From an uncultured Bacteroidota bacterium (GTDB lineage: Bacteria > Bacteroidota > Bacteroidia > Bacteroidales > WCHB1-69): a stretch of DNA of 64,000 bases. The DNA is taken from NCBI GenBank assembly GCA_902786595.1, contig CADADB010000014.1, positions 1 through 64,000 of the forward strand. The letters are read 5' to 3'. The translations under genes and the position numbers were made by a program. The number at the start of each line of letters is the position of its first letter. Within the stretch, counting starts at the first letter, position 1. The notes beneath the pieces are model-generated. The model had not been told where the DNA came from, did no database searches, and saw only the letters and a list, made by a program, of their open reading frames with translations. This document shows positions 38,702 through 47,325 of this stretch, in pieces.

Positions 38702-41491
38702 ATGAGAAGATTGTTTCTTTTGCTTATCTTCGCCACTGTAATTTCTGTCAGCGGTGCACACGGGCAGGTTTCCATTTCGCACGAGACTGTGGAGTATCAG
38801 GACGGTTCTCAACCGCTGGCCACGAACGTCCCGCGTTTCAGCTGGCGCTACGAAAGTGGGGACTCCAACGTGCGACAGACCTCATACCGCATCATCGTGG
38901 CATCAACCCAGGAAAACGCCGAAAATAACACTGGCGACCTTTGGGATTCCAAGACTGTCGCCTCCAACCGGATGCTGCTCATCCCCTACGAAGGTAAACC
39001 GCTACACAGCCGCGACAAGGTGTATTGGAAAGTGATCACCTCTATAACACACCATGTGATTACGGAAGTGACACACACGACATACTCTAGAGTGAATGAA
39101 TATAAATCTTTAGATACTGTAACCCGTGTCTCCTTCATCGAAAGCAAAATCAACACATTCGAAATCAGCCTGTTGGACAGCACCGACTGGCAAGCGAAAT
39201 GGATTGGCGGCGACTTTTACGGTGACATCCTCCAAGGACATTCGCGCATCCCGGCACGTTACCTGCGCAAAGAGTTTTCCCTGCGGAACAACATCCGAGA
39301 AGCCCGGCTGTATATCAGCGGGTTAGGGCAATACAGTGCCTATCTGAACGGTCAGGAGGTCGCACCCGAAGAGATTCTCAAACCCGCCCTCTCCGACTAC
39401 AACAAGCGGGTCTATTTCAATGCTTACGATGTCACTGACATGCTGAAGAAGGGCAATAACGCTGTCGGGGTTACACTCGCGGGCGGCCGCTATTACACGG
39501 TGCGCTACAACGAAAACAACAAGGAAGAATTTGAATGGGGCGGTTTGAAACACGCCATGCACTACGGCACTCCACGACTGCTTCTCCAACTGGAAGTGAC
39601 CTACACAGATGGAACCAAAGAACTGATTTTCAGCGACAAGAGTTGGAAAATAACCGACCGGGGCCCCATCCGCAAAAGCAACGAATTCGATGGCGAAACC
39701 TACGACGAGCATTATCTGCTTGGCTCATGGACAATAAGCGGTTATAACGACAACTCTTGGTATCCCGCCAAAGTGGTGGAAGCGCCGAAAGGCAAAATCG
39801 TTCCGCAGCCCAACCCCAACATCAAGGTGCAGGACACGCTACGCCCCGTCGCCATGTTCCAGAAAAACGGAAAATGGTATCTCGACCTGGGACAAAACAT
39901 GGTAGGATATCTCAATATGGAGCTGAACATATCACGCTTTCAGGATGGCGACACCATAACATTGCGTTTCGCAGAGCTTCTCAAACCCGACAGTTCCCTC
40001 TATGTGGACAATCTGCGCAGCGCGGAGGCGACGGATCGATATATTGCGTCGTCTGTAGAGACGCGCCATGGCACGTCTCTACAATGGCATCCAATGTTCA
40101 CCTACCACGGGTTCCGATATGTGGAAATATCCGGTCTTCGTGAAGAACCAAAAATCACAGATTTCCAAGGACTTGTGTTCTATGACGAGATGTCCGTGAC
40201 GGGCAGCTTCGAGTGTTCCAACGAGGTGATGAACGCCGTGTATCGCAACGCCTACTGGGGCATCCGGAGCAACTACCGGTCGATGCCCACCGACTGTCCG
40301 CAGCGCGACGAGCGCATGGGCTGGACCGGCGACCGCACCACCGGCAACTACGGCGAATCGTACATCTTCAACAACTACCGGCTCTACTCCAAATGGCTAG
40401 CTGACATTGAGGACAGCCAGTGGGAGACCGGAAGCTTGTCGGACGTATGCCCGGCATACTGGCGCCGCTACACTGACAACATGACTTGGCCGGGGGCGTT
40501 CATCACCGTGGCCGACATGCTGTACTCGCGTTTCGGCGACCTCGAACCCATCCGCCAACACTACCCCGCAATGAGACGTTGGATGGAACACATGCGAGAA
40601 ACATACGGTCTCGACGGCGTCATCACCCGCGACTGCTACGGTGACTGGTGCGTGCCTCCCGAGTCACAGGAGCTGATTCACTCATACAATCCGTATCGTT
40701 ACACCGAAGGAGGATCTATCTCCACCCCATTCTTCTGCCATCTATGCGACATCATGGCCAAATTCGCAGAACTTCTTGGCAACCAAGAAGATGTTGACCA
40801 CTTCCGTTTCGAAAAGCAATTTTCCACCAATGCCTACAACGGAATCTTCTTTGACCCAGCGACAGCCAACTACGAAAACGGCACAGTGACCGCCAACATC
40901 CTGCCGCTGACTTTCGGCATGGTGCCGGAAGAGTGGGAAGAGGATGTCTGGAACAACATCATCCGAAAAACGGAGGATGATTTCGGCGGACATGTTTCCA
41001 CCGGCGTGGTGGGCATCCAGCAGCTGATGCGCACGCTCACGGACCGCAGGCGCGCCGACCTCGCGCTGAAACTCGCCACCAACGACACTTACCCGAGCTG
41101 GGGCTACATGGTGCGCAATGGCGCGACCACCATCTGGGAACTGTGGAACGGCAACACCGCCGACCCGGCGATGAATTCCGGCAACCACGTGATGCTCCTC
41201 GGCGACCTTATCCTTTGGGAATACGAATACCTTGGCGGCATTCGCGCTTTAGAGCCCGGTTACAGCAAAATCCTGATACAACCCACCTTCATTGATGGTC
41301 TCGACACGGTGCGCTGCGCCTACGAGTCCGTTTCAGGACGCATCGAAAGCAACTGGCACCGTAATGGGGACGAGATGATCGGGGAAATCCTCATTCCCGC
41401 CAACACCAAAGCGGAGGTCCGGCTGCCCGGCGAAGAGAAAACACGCCATTACGGCAGTGGAAGGTATCTGTTGTTCACGAAGATAAAATAA
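38702..41491 (+). CDS. Alpha-L-rhamnosidase (GH78) carrying a palindromic repeat in frame
   Basis: Secreted or periplasmic glycosidase, 929 residues, signal peptide about 1-20 (ending SGAHGQ). Domains in order: N-terminal fibronectin-like region, beta-sandwich Bac_rhamnosid_N (about 175-340, ARYLRKEFSLRNNIREARLY), another sandwich, the (alpha/alpha)6 catalytic barrel and a C-terminal beta domain (ALEPGYSKILIQPTF). The catalytic motif MPTDCPQRDERMGWTGDR is near residue 536. A 30-bp palindrome (40054-40083) adds about ten residues (VETRHGTSLQ) just before the conserved HPMFTYHGFRYVEISG, with the frame kept. It removes terminal rhamnose from plant or microbial glycans. The gene heads an operon with the AI-2E permease and the CotH protein. 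Confidence 0.92.
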   Translation: MRRLFLLLIFATVISVSGAHGQVSISHETVEYQDGSQPLATNVPRFSWRYESGDSNVRQTSYRIIVASTQENAENNTGDLWDSKTVASNRMLLIPYEGKPLHSRDKVYWKVITSITHHVITEVTHTTYSRVNEYKSLDTVTRVSFIESKINTFEISLLDSTDWQAKWIGGDFYGDILQGHSRIPARYLRKEFSLRNNIREARLYISGLGQYSAYLNGQEVAPEEILKPALSDYNKRVYFNAYDVTDMLKKGNNAVGVTLAGGRYYTVRYNENNKEEFEWGGLKHAMHYGTPRLLLQLEVTYTDGTKELIFSDKSWKITDRGPIRKSNEFDGETYDEHYLLGSWTISGYNDNSWYPAKVVEAPKGKIVPQPNPNIKVQDTLRPVAMFQKNGKWYLDLGQNMVGYLNMELNISRFQDGDTITLRFAELLKPDSSLYVDNLRSAEATDRYIASSVETRHGTSLQWHPMFTYHGFRYVEISGLREEPKITDFQGLVFYDEMSVTGSFECSNEVMNAVYRNAYWGIRSNYRSMPTDCPQRDERMGWTGDRTTGNYGESYIFNNYRLYSKWLADIEDSQWETGSLSDVCPAYWRRYTDNMTWPGAFITVADMLYSRFGDLEPIRQHYPAMRRWMEHMRETYGLDGVITRDCYGDWCVPPESQELIHSYNPYRYTEGGSISTPFFCHLCDIMAKFAELLGNQEDVDHFRFEKQFSTNAYNGIFFDPATANYENGTVTANILPLTFGMVPEEWEEDVWNNIIRKTEDDFGGHVSTGVVGIQQLMRTLTDRRRADLALKLATNDTYPSWGYMVRNGATTIWELWNGNTADPAMNSGNHVMLLGDLILWEYEYLGGIRALEPGYSKILIQPTFIDGLDTVRCAYESVSGRIESNWHRNGDEMIGEILIPANTKAEVRLPGEEKTRHYGSGRYLLFTKIK
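40054..40083. repeat. REP-like palindrome inside the GH78 coding sequence
   Basis: TGTAGAGACG and CGTCTCTACA arms identical to those of the intergenic palindrome at 20509-20538, here with centre CGCCATGGCA (one G-U mismatch). It is 30 bp, a multiple of three, and leaves the frame open. Confidence 0.85.
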
Positions 41492-41500
41492 TCAAACTAT

Positions 41501-42724
41501 ATGGAAAAAGAACGCAGTATAGACAAATTGGCCAGATACATCATCATTTTGGGCACCTTGGCAATAGCCGCCTTGTTGGGCTATTTCTTCGGAAGCGTAT
41601 TGGCCTATATTTTGTTAGCTTTTGTGGTCTCTTTGATCGGTCAGCCCGTATTTCTGTTGCTCCGGAAAATCAAAATCAAAGGGAAATCGGCTCCTGATGC
41701 GTTACTTGCCGCAATCACCCTCGTTTTCATCTTTGCGATACTGATTCTGGTGGTCGTGCAAGTGATTCCCGTGGTCACAAATATCGTGCGCGAGGCCTCC
41801 TCCCTGAAAGCACAAGAGAATTTCGACAGCCAAAACATCATAAATTTGGTCAACAGCTGGATCATCCGAGTTATCCCATGGGTTGGCGAGGATTTCGACG
41901 GAGTTCAGCTTATCATCCAAAAGATTTCCGAAGTGCTTGATCTATCGAACATTTCCGGCATTCTGGGCTCGGTGGCTTCTGCCGTGGCTGGGCTTGCCGT
42001 GGGACTTTTCTCCGTCATCTTCATCTCCTTCTTCTTTATCAAAGACGAAACACTGTTCGGACGCATTGTCGGCGCACTCGTCCCTGACACAATTGAGGAT
42101 AAAGTGAAAAAGACCATCCTTGACATTGAGCGACTTCTGTCCCGCTATTTTGTGGGGTTGATTGTCGAAATTTTCGGGGTGGTATTACTCAATTGCCTCG
42201 GCCTGTGGCTCATTGCCCGCATCGATTTCAACTACGCCCTCGGTATCGCCTTCATCGCCGGTCTGCTGAACATTATCCCGTATGTGGGACCGCTGATTGG
42301 CGAATTGATCGGGGTCATCCTCTGTGTCATCCTGAAATACGGGGCCGGCATCGGATTAGGCGTGAATATCTGGTTTTTCGCTCTTATTGTCCTGGGAATC
42401 ATGCTGACCACCCAATTGGTGGACAATTTCATCTACCAACCGCTCATCTATTCCACCAGCATAAAGGCCAGTCCGCTCGAAATATTTGTAGTACTATTGA
42501 TCGCCGGACACATCGGCGGCGTGGTGGGCATGCTCATCGCCATTCCAACTTATACCGTTGTCCGGGTTATCGCCAGCCGATTCTTCTACGACTACAAATT
42601 GGTGAGACGACTGATCCCTGACGTGGAAAAGGAGAATACGGAGGCGGTGATCTTGACGGACAAGACGATAAAGCCGATGAAAAGGGCGATGAAGGACGAT
42701 GAGAAGGTGATGAATAAAAGATGA
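41501..42724 (+). CDS. AI-2E family (PerM/YdiK-like) membrane permease, paralogue 1
   Basis: 407 residues with about eight helices in the family pattern: two N-terminal helices, a long cytoplasmic/periplasmic segment, then ALGIAFIAGLLNIIPYVGPLIG and QPLIYSTSIKASPLEIFVVL, the two most conserved motifs. Members are predicted exporters or channels; autoinducer-2 export is proven only for one protein. It starts 10 nt after the GH78 stop. The C-terminal 20 residues (KPMKRAMKDDEKVMNKR) are encoded by a GATGA-type repeat tract and are probably not functional. Paralogue 2 is at 51921-53030. Confidence 0.92.
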   Translation: MEKERSIDKLARYIIILGTLAIAALLGYFFGSVLAYILLAFVVSLIGQPVFLLLRKIKIKGKSAPDALLAAITLVFIFAILILVVVQVIPVVTNIVREASSLKAQENFDSQNIINLVNSWIIRVIPWVGEDFDGVQLIIQKISEVLDLSNISGILGSVASAVAGLAVGLFSVIFISFFFIKDETLFGRIVGALVPDTIEDKVKKTILDIERLLSRYFVGLIVEIFGVVLLNCLGLWLIARIDFNYALGIAFIAGLLNIIPYVGPLIGELIGVILCVILKYGAGIGLGVNIWFFALIVLGIMLTTQLVDNFIYQPLIYSTSIKASPLEIFVVLLIAGHIGGVVGMLIAIPTYTVVRVIASRFFYDYKLVRRLIPDVEKENTEAVILTDKTIKPMKRAMKDDEKVMNKR

Positions 42725-42735
42725 AGATGAGATGA
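42664..42735. repeat. GACGATGA-type tract spanning a stop and a start codon
   Basis: About nine degenerate GATGA/GACGATGA units encode the end of the AI-2E permease, its stop codon (42722-42724) and the ATG of the CotH gene (42732). Confidence 0.6.
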
Positions 42736-44753
42736 AAAAAACGTTACATATTGTTCTTTTGGTTTTGTGGGCGGCTGTCGCACGCGGGCAGTACATCACG
42801 TCGTCCAATCTTCCCATTGTGATTATAAACACCGACAATGGTGCCAGTATTCCCGATGAGCCCAAGATTGGCGCAACCATGAAGATTCTCTATGTCAACG
42901 ATACGACTATCAACTACTTATCCAACCAAGACGATCCAGCTTATCTGAACTACAACGGCCGCATCGGTATCGAATGCCGCGGCTCCACTTCGCAAGGGCA
43001 CAACAAGAAACCATACGGGTTCGAGACGCGCATGGATGATGATATCACCAACAACAACGTCTCCCTTCTGGGGCTGCCCGCTGAGAACGACTGGGTGCTC
43101 AACGCCATGAACGATGAGCCCTCCTACGTGCGCGACTGTCTATCTTATTATCTGGCCTCCCAACTCGGACACTATGCGCCACGCACGAAATATTGCGAGG
43201 TCATTGTCAACGGCGACTATCGCGGGCTATATTTCCTCACTGAAAAAATCAAAATTGACAAAGACCGGGTGAACATCTCTCCTATGGATTCTACAGACAA
43301 CCAATATCCCAATGTTTCAGGAGGTTACATTATCAAGGCCGACAAATTGACCGGCGGCGATGTACCCGCATGGATCACAGCTGCATACGATTACTGGCAA
43401 GATGTTGCCTACATTTACCACGCCCCAAAACCCGAAGAGATCACCTTTGAACAAGAAAATTACATCCAGGCCTATTTCGACACCCTCCAAGCTGTAGTCG
43501 CCGCGCACAACCCAAATGTCAGCCATGGTTATCCGGCCTACATAGACATTCCCACCTTCGTGGACTTCATGATTATGGGCGAATTGTCTTCCAACGTGGA
43601 CATTTACCAGTTCAGCACCTTCTTTCATAAAGACCGTAACGGAAAATTCCGCGCCGGTCCCGTTTGGGATTTCAACTTGACATACGGCTATGATTTCGGT
43701 TCTGTAGGACGATCGGGATATGACGTATTTCAGTTCGACAACGGAGACAATACTGGTTCGGATTTCTGGCACCAGCTCTACGAAGACGATCTTTTCTTCT
43801 GTTATCTGACCAACCGGTGGAAAGAGGTCACAAGCACCAGCGGTCCTTTGAACTACGAGCATGTTCTCCAGGTCATGGATAGTCTTACAGAACGCATCGC
43901 CACTGCCAATGTCCGGGACAGGATACGGTGGTGGAGAGTCTATAATTACGACGAACATCTCAGTACAATGAAGCAGTGGATTCGCAATCGATACATTTGG
44001 CTGGATCAAGAATGGTTGAACACGGTTACCTGCATACCTGAAGAGCTCCCATCGTTAGTGATTTCCAAAATCAACTACCATCCGGTTTCGCAACAGGGTT
44101 TCAACGCCGATGATTTGGAGTTCATCGCCATTGTCAACCACAGCGATGACACAGTGGATGCGACCGGATTCTATTTCCGGGAGCTCGGGCTCACCTACAC
44201 CTTCCCGGAGAACTCCCTCATCGCACCACACGAGGAGATCTTCCTGGCTTCCAATGCACAGGCCTTCCAGCAATGTTACGACAAAACGGCTTTCGGCACT
44301 TTCACCCGGCATCTCGACAACAAATCCGAGCGGTTAGTGCTGGCTGATGCATGGGGCAACATCATCGACGAGGTGACTTACGCCGACACGCTGCCGTGGC
44401 CGCTCTCCGCCGATGGACATGGTGACTTCCTCATCCTCATCGACCCGGATCTGGACAACACATTGCCTGAGAGTTGGATGGCGGCGAATGTCTTTGTAGG
44501 CGTTCCGGACCGGCCGTTCTCCCCCACCCTGACGATCAGTCCCAACCCGACCACCGGTCTTGTGCGCATCGACAGCGAAAAGCCACTGAAACGCATTGAG
44601 CTCACCGATTTGCAGGGGCGTGTGCTGATGGACAAAACGGTGGAAGAAAGCGCTATCACCATCGACATAACCCACTATCCCGCAGGTGTTTATCTTTTCA
44701 AAGCGATTAACTGCGACGGAGAGGTACTAGTGGAAAAAGCAGTAAAGAAGTAA
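42732..44753 (+). CDS. CotH kinase-family secreted protein with lamin-tail-like domain and T9SS sorting domain
   Basis: 673 residues; signal peptide about 1-19. Residues about 25-420 are the CotH domain (IECRGSTSQGHNKKPYGFET, NGDYRGLYFLTEKIKIDKDR, GPVWDFNLTYGYDFG), related to spore-coat protein kinases; whether bacterial surface members phosphorylate is not known. Residues about 445-600 resemble an LTD (lamin-tail) domain (LEFIAIVNHSDDTVDATGFY). The final 75 residues (LTISPNPTTGLVRIDSEKPL to EVLVEKAVKK) are a T9SS type A sorting domain. It lies 7 nt after the permease gene; the operon thus combines a sugar hydrolase, a permease and a surface protein. Confidence 0.9.
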   Translation: MKKTLHIVLLVLWAAVARGQYITSSNLPIVIINTDNGASIPDEPKIGATMKILYVNDTTINYLSNQDDPAYLNYNGRIGIECRGSTSQGHNKKPYGFETRMDDDITNNNVSLLGLPAENDWVLNAMNDEPSYVRDCLSYYLASQLGHYAPRTKYCEVIVNGDYRGLYFLTEKIKIDKDRVNISPMDSTDNQYPNVSGGYIIKADKLTGGDVPAWITAAYDYWQDVAYIYHAPKPEEITFEQENYIQAYFDTLQAVVAAHNPNVSHGYPAYIDIPTFVDFMIMGELSSNVDIYQFSTFFHKDRNGKFRAGPVWDFNLTYGYDFGSVGRSGYDVFQFDNGDNTGSDFWHQLYEDDLFFCYLTNRWKEVTSTSGPLNYEHVLQVMDSLTERIATANVRDRIRWWRVYNYDEHLSTMKQWIRNRYIWLDQEWLNTVTCIPEELPSLVISKINYHPVSQQGFNADDLEFIAIVNHSDDTVDATGFYFRELGLTYTFPENSLIAPHEEIFLASNAQAFQQCYDKTAFGTFTRHLDNKSERLVLADAWGNIIDEVTYADTLPWPLSADGHGDFLILIDPDLDNTLPESWMAANVFVGVPDRPFSPTLTISPNPTTGLVRIDSEKPLKRIELTDLQGRVLMDKTVEESAITIDITHYPAGVYLFKAINCDGEVLVEKAVKK

Positions 44754-44803
44754 ACCTTTACCATAGCAGGATTCATCGGTATAAGACGAGTATAACCAAC
44801 CCG

Positions 44804-45256
44804 TCAATCGCGCAACAGATACTGTTCATCATACTCAATACCCGCTTTCTTTAATTGGCGGATAATCTCCTGCCTGTAAGATTTCTTCTTGTGGTGTTCT
44901 TTCTGTCGCATAATGTACCGGCGCACCCGTTCTTTGTCCATAGGGCCGCAGGTACCGGCATAGTAGCTTCGCGCCCAAGTGGTAAAGAGCGGGAACTTGT
45001 CAGGATGGGCTCGCAGGAATTTCCCTGCCGCGAGTTTTAGATCATGTACGAACGAAGCCACCGCCATTGTGGGTGGCAACGAGACCAGGATGTGAATGTG
45101 GTCGGGCATGCTGTTGATACGGATCAGCTTGCAGTTATGGTGATTGCAGAATCCGTTGACGAAGGCGTAGAGGTCGCGTTCGTGTACTTCCGTGATGGCC
45201 GGCACGCTACAGTGCGGCCGGAAGGTGATGTGGTAGTTTAGTTGGGTATATGCCAT
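44804..45256 (-). mobile_element. IS200-like Y1 transposase, REP-associated (RAYT) type
   Basis: 150-residue HUH single-strand transposase: MAYTQLNYHITFRP start, HUH motif MPDHIHILVSLPP, and the catalytic tyrosine probably in RVRRYIMRQKEHHKK. The gene appears intact. No flanking IS ends or tnpB are seen; the left side is only 50 nt from the convergent CotH gene. On the right are two GC-rich tandem arrays and hairpins. Single copy, lack of tnpB and nearby palindromes favour a domesticated RAYT that handles REP elements, but a classic IS200 cannot be excluded. Confidence 0.85.
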
Positions 45257-45298
45257 ACTTTGTTTGGGGTTTGGTTTGGTGGTTGGTTGCTGCTGACA

Positions 45299-45447
45299 CT
45301 GGCGAGTCCTCTGGCACCGCAGGTCCGCTCGGGTCCCCGCTCGACGAGTCTCCTCTGCGCTGGCGAGGCCCTGACACCGCAGGTCTGCTCCGGCAGCCCG
45401 CTCGACGGACCATCACTGCGCTGGCGAGTCCTCTGACACCGCAGGTC
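45299..45447. repeat. 61-bp imperfect tandem repeat, 2.4 copies
   Basis: Units 45299-45359, 45360-45420 and a partial third 45421-45447, each starting CTGGCGAG and containing CACCGCAGGTC. The array is just upstream of the transposase start codon. Confidence 0.8.
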
Positions 45448-45674
45448 CTTCGGACACTGCGGTAACAAAGGGGCGACGCCTTCAGCGTCGTGACCCTCGC
45501 TCCGAATCAGCGCGCAAAAATAACAAAATAATTCATACGGCGTAACAATTAGTTATCAACCGTATCTGGTTCCTATCCCGAACCGACAACCTTGCTGTTC
45601 CATTTCTCTCACTCTTCTACGGTCTCCCCCTCGACCGCGAAGCGGTCGCCCCTCTATGACCGCGGCGTCCGAAG

Positions 45675-45855
45675 GACCCGCGGACCCTCAACTCCGCCCC
45701 CCCGCTCTCCCGGTCACCCGAGGCCACCTCCAAGACCCGCGGACCCTCAACTCCGACCACCCCGCTCTCCCAATCACCCGAGACCGCTGCCCCTAGGACC
45801 CGCGGACCCTCAACTCCGACCACCCCGCTCTCCCAGTGACCCGAGGCCGCCACCC
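45675..45855. repeat. 59-63 bp imperfect tandem repeat, 3 copies
   Basis: Units begin at 45675, 45734 and 45797 with GACCCGCGGACCCTCAACTC and end in CCCGAGGCC or similar. The unit sequence is unrelated to the 61-bp array. Confidence 0.8.
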
Positions 45856-45870
45856 GCCAGCGCAACACAA

Positions 45871-45905
45871 GAAGAGGCCGGAAGAACGAATCCTCCGGCC
45901 TCTTC
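45871..45905 (-). terminator. rocD intrinsic terminator
   Basis: 12-bp perfect arms (GAAGAGGCCGGA / TCCGGCCTCTTC) with an 11-nt loop, 28 nt beyond the rocD stop on the minus strand. On that strand it is followed by TTGTG, a weak T-run. Confidence 0.75.
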
Positions 45906-45933
45906 TTAAAGGCAAACGTATCCGTGAGATCGC

Positions 45934-47160
45934 TTATTCGAACGAGAGAATCGCCTCCTTGATGATGGCGATGGCCTCGCGGAGTTCCTCTTCGGTGATG
46001 ACCAACGGAGGAGCGAAACGGATGATATGCTGATGGGTCGGTTTGGCCAACACGCCGAGGTCGCGCATCTTCTCGCACACGTCCCAAGCTTCCTTGCCGT
46101 TCGTGGGTTGGATGATGACGGCGTTGAGCAGACCTTTACCACGCACTTGCTTGATCATCGGGCTGTTCACCTTGCTCATCTCTTCGCGGAAAATCTTACC
46201 GAGGTATTCAGCACGCTCGGCGAGCTTTTCTTCCTTCACCACTTCAAGAGCAGCGATACCTACGCGGCATGCCACCGGGTTGCCACCGAACGTGGAACCG
46301 TGCTCACCGGGTTTGATGTTCAGCATGATGTCGTCATCGCACAAGACGGCGGAAACGGGCATTGTGCCGCCGGAGAGTGCCTTACCCAGAATCAAGATGT
46401 CGGGACGCACACCTTCGTGGTCGCAAGCGAGCATCTTACCTGTACGGGCGATACCGGTCTGAACTTCGTCGGCCATGAAGAGCACGTTATGAGCTTTACA
46501 GAGGTCATAACATTTCTTCAGATAACCTTCATCGGGAACATAGACACCTGCCTCACCTTGGATGGGTTCCACGAGGAAACCGCAAACCATCGGATCCTCC
46601 AATGCCTTCGCGAGAGCGTCAACATCGTTGTAGGGGATCTTGATGAATCCCGGGGTGAACGGGCCGAAGCCAGCGTATGCATCGGGATCGATGGAGAGTG
46701 AGATGATGGTGATTGTACGACCGTGGAAGTTGCCGTCGCACACGATGATCTTAGCTTGGTTTTCGGGAAGACCTTTCTTGTCGTAACCCCAACGGCGGCA
46801 GAGTTTGAGAGCCGTCTCGTCGGCTTCAGCACCAGAGTTCATCGGCAGAACCTTGTCATAGCCGAAAGTCTCGGTAACATATTTCTCGTAAGGTCCGAGG
46901 CAGTCATTGTAGAAAGCGCGGGAGGTCAAGGTGACCTTCTGAGCCTGATCGATCATAGCTTCGATGATCTTCGGGTGGCAGTGACCTTGGTTTACTGCGG
47001 AATAAGCAGAAAGGAAGTCGAAATATTTCTTGCCTTCCACGTCCCATACGAAGGGGCCTTTACCGCGTGCGATGACCACGCCCAGGGGATGATAATTGTG
47101 CGCGCCATAGCGGGCTTCCATATCCATTGCCTGCTGGCTTGATGTAATTTTTTCTACCAT
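45934..47160 (-). CDS. rocD: Ornithine--oxo-acid transaminase
   Basis: PLP-dependent class III aminotransferase, 408 residues, converting ornithine and 2-oxoglutarate to glutamate semialdehyde and glutamate. Start at 47160 ([20 protein letters not shown]), downstream of the -7 box. Motifs: [20 protein letters not shown], the PLP-phosphate loop [54 protein letters not shown] and the Schiff-base Lys in [12 protein letters not shown]. The whole sequence fits the ornithine-specific subgroup rather than acetylornithine transaminase. Confidence 0.95.
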   Translation of the reverse strand: MVEKITSSQQAMDMEARYGAHNYHPLGVVIARGKGPFVWDVEGKKYFDFLSAYSAVNQGHCHPKIIEAMIDQAQKVTLTSRAFYNDCLGPYEKYVTETFGYDKVLPMNSGAEADETALKLCRRWGYDKKGLPENQAKIIVCDGNFHGRTITIISLSIDPDAYAGFGPFTPGFIKIPYNDVDALAKALEDPMVCGFLVEPIQGEAGVYVPDEGYLKKCYDLCKAHNVLFMADEVQTGIARTGKMLACDHEGVRPDILILGKALSGGTMPVSAVLCDDDIMLNIKPGEHGSTFGGNPVACRVGIAALEVVKEEKLAERAEYLGKIFREEMSKVNSPMIKQVRGKGLLNAVIIQPTNGKEAWDVCEKMRDLGVLAKPTHQHIIRFAPPLVITEEELREAIAIIKEAILSFE

Positions 47161-47205
47161 ATTTTTATAATTTAATGAGTGAAAATTTCTCAAAATAACA
47201 ATCGG

Positions 47206-47213
47206 CAAAGATA
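47206..47213 (-). promoter_or_regulatory. -7 box of rocD
   Basis: TATCTTTG followed by CCGATTG on the minus strand, 45 nt before the ATG at 47160. Confidence 0.65.
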
Positions 47214-47291
47214 GTTTTTTTTTCGATACAATGTTTATTTTTTGTTATTGGCTTTTAGCTTTCGCCTTTGGCTTTGTTATCTAAAAAAATG

Positions 47292-47299
47292 TATCTTTG
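47292..47299 (+). promoter_or_regulatory. -7 box of the tamB operon
   Basis: TATCTTTG followed by CATCT, 26 nt before the ATG at 47326; divergent from rocD. Confidence 0.7.
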
Positions 47300-47325
47300 C
47301 ATCTTTAAAAATATAAGGTATTACA

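Larger units (their letters stand above)
45257..45933. other. GC-rich repeat region next to the transposase, no gene
   Basis: Contains two different tandem arrays, several short perfect hairpins (CGACGC-CTTCA-GCGTCG near 45470-45490; CGACCGC-GAA-GCGGTCG at 45632-45648) and the rocD terminator. Open frames over the arrays give only repetitive Pro/Arg-rich peptides and are rejected. Confidence 0.65.

Noticed and set aside
45299..45855. CRISPR array
   Set aside because: Repeats are directly adjacent without unique spacers, units are 59-63 bp and diverged, and no cas genes are present.
45592..45909. 105-residue Pro/Arg-rich frame next to the transposase
   Set aside because: It is the translation of the 59-63 bp tandem array and two hairpins.
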